From the NCBI RefSeq assembly GCF_013282725.1, contig NZ_CP054043.1:1612001-1676000 (forward strand): a stretch of 64,000 nt of DNA. The letters are read 5' to 3'. Positions within the stretch are counted from its first letter, which is position 1. Every line of letters starts with the position of its first letter. A model generated the notes under the pieces. That model was given only the letters and a program-made list of their open reading frames with translations, did not search any database and was not told the DNA's origin. The translations under genes were made by a program, and so were the position numbers. Positions 63,260 through 64,000 of this stretch are shown piece by piece. This DNA comes from Yersinia mollaretii ATCC 43969. Its GTDB lineage: Bacteria; Pseudomonadota; Gammaproteobacteria; Enterobacterales; Enterobacteriaceae.

Positions 63260-64000
63260 TTACGGCTGTTTGGCAGCCCACCAAGAGAGTAGGCGCAAGC
63301 AGGAGGAGTAATAGTCCTCTTCCGGCAGTAAAGTGGTGGTCAATTGGCTCAGATTGCCCAAGGTCAGGTCACGTACCGCGAGCATACCCGGCGGCAGGGA
63401 GTACTCGGCGGTGGCTCCGGTCACGACATTCACCCAAGCGGGCGTTTCCAGCCGTGCGAATCCTTGCCAATAGCGAGTGAACGGTGTCAGGGCATTTTTA
63501 TTATTTGCCCCCCAACTGAGATAGAGCGGAATACGCACCGCATCGAAACTAAAGCGGGCAGGCCAGCCATTGGCGGGGGTAAAGCTGCCGTCAGACTGTA
63601 TTGCCACCCAATCGGTTGGGAGATTCACTTTCCCCAATTTCATCGTGGATAATTGTTTTATCGCGTCACTGTTCAGATCTTGCCATATTTTTAAATGGCT
63701 ATATTGGTAGAATGCTTGCCATGCCGGGAATATATAATAAGAGGGGTTTACGACGACATAACTGGTGTGATTAAAGCTGCTCGCCCCCGGCAACATAATA
63801 TGATAACCAGCAAAGTTAATCACCGTATGCTTAATCACCGCGCTCTGAATTTTATTAGATTGCGTGATGTAGTCGCTATTCTGCCATTTATCCCCAGCCA
63901 ACAAGAGCGCCCAAGCAATAAGGACATCGCCATCCGTCGCGTTATTTTTGTCCGCGACTTTGACTTTGGCATTTGGCTCATATCGCCATGAGAATAACTC
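63260..64000 (-). CDS. bcsZ: GH8 endoglucanase, C-terminal part (BcsZ-like), cut by the window end
   Basis: Reading minus from the window edge, the frame is open: WRYEPNAKVKVADKNNATDG, then DVLIAWALLLAGD, which is the GH8 ATDGD signature containing a catalytic Asp. The rest matches periplasmic endoglucanases of cellulose operons (AGYHIMLPG, NPSYYIFPAWQAF, FSFDAVRIPLYLSW). The N-terminus with the signal peptide lies beyond base 64000. The neighbouring genes that would confirm a bcs operon are outside the window; a stand-alone secreted endoglucanase is the alternative. Confidence 0.85.
   Translation of the reverse strand, partial: ELFSWRYEPNAKVKVADKNNATDGDVLIAWALLLAGDKWQNSDYITQSNKIQSAVIKHTVINFAGYHIMLPGASSFNHTSYVVVNPSYYIFPAWQAFYQYSHLKIWQDLNSDAIKQLSTMKLGKVNLPTDWVAIQSDGSFTPANGWPARFSFDAVRIPLYLSWGANNKNALTPFTRYWQGFARLETPAWVNVVTGATAEYSLPPGMLAVRDLTLGNLSQLTTTLLPEEDYYSSCLRLLSWWAAKQP

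Overview
The window looks like a chromosomal segment from a Yersinia of the Y. enterocolitica group. The reasons are a protein that I recall as near-identical to Y. enterocolitica FoxA, a hemPRSTUV/hmu heme locus in the Yersinia order, and a T2SS (Yts1-like) with a ChiY-like chitin-binding protein lying next to a Ysa-type T3SS with its YsrRST phosphorelay. Assignments come from reading the translations; no database search was run. | Layout. 1-6.6 kb (+): a TonB-dependent receptor (5' end cut by the window), an SbmA/YddA-type ABC exporter and a PqqL-type periplasmic M16 protease, i.e. a protease-associated import locus. 6.8-8.3 kb (-): secreted chitin-binding LPMO. 8.7-20.6 kb: a T2SS with the pilotin gspS on + and gspC-D-E-F-G-H-I-J-K-L-M-O on -, headed by a small winged-helix regulator; gspN is absent. 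20.6-25.1 kb: an AT-rich accessory stretch with a cytochrome b561, three candidate T3SS effector genes, a 95-100 bp direct repeat and a gene remnant. 25.1-34.4 kb (-): YsrT/YsrS/YsrR, a pilotin, a ToxR-like regulator, a lytic transglycosylase and the needle-base operon sctD-F-I-J-K-L. 34.6-46.7 kb (+): AraC regulator, sctC-W-V, chaperone, sctN-O-P-Q, then a SipA-like effector and an acyl carrier protein. 46.8-49.2 kb: MscS-family channel. 49.5-51.7 kb: foxA with a frameshift. 51.8-53.6 kb: DUF1127 protein and a MocR regulator. 53.8-62.1 kb (-): hmuV-U-T-S-R-hemP and hutX-hutW under Fur-like sites. 62.3-64 kb: a dienelactone hydrolase and the 3' part of a GH8 endoglucanase. | How the genes work together. 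Three themes are present: secretion (T2SS plus chitin substrate; T3SS plus effectors and phosphorelay), iron and heme capture (ferrioxamine receptor, heme system, protease-linked TonB import) and carbohydrate or surface functions. | Most unusual points. (1) The T3SS operon jumps from sctQ to the effector/ACP pair. The export-gate genes sctR-S-T-U, the translocator chaperone and the translocators are not present where they are expected. (2) One candidate effector carries what reads as a eukaryotic-type RhoGAP domain. (3) Three candidate effector genes each contain a G8 homopolymer. In two of them the tract is one G short of an uninterrupted frame, which suggests phase variation or recent inactivation. 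(4) Two candidate effectors share a conserved promoter/leader module.
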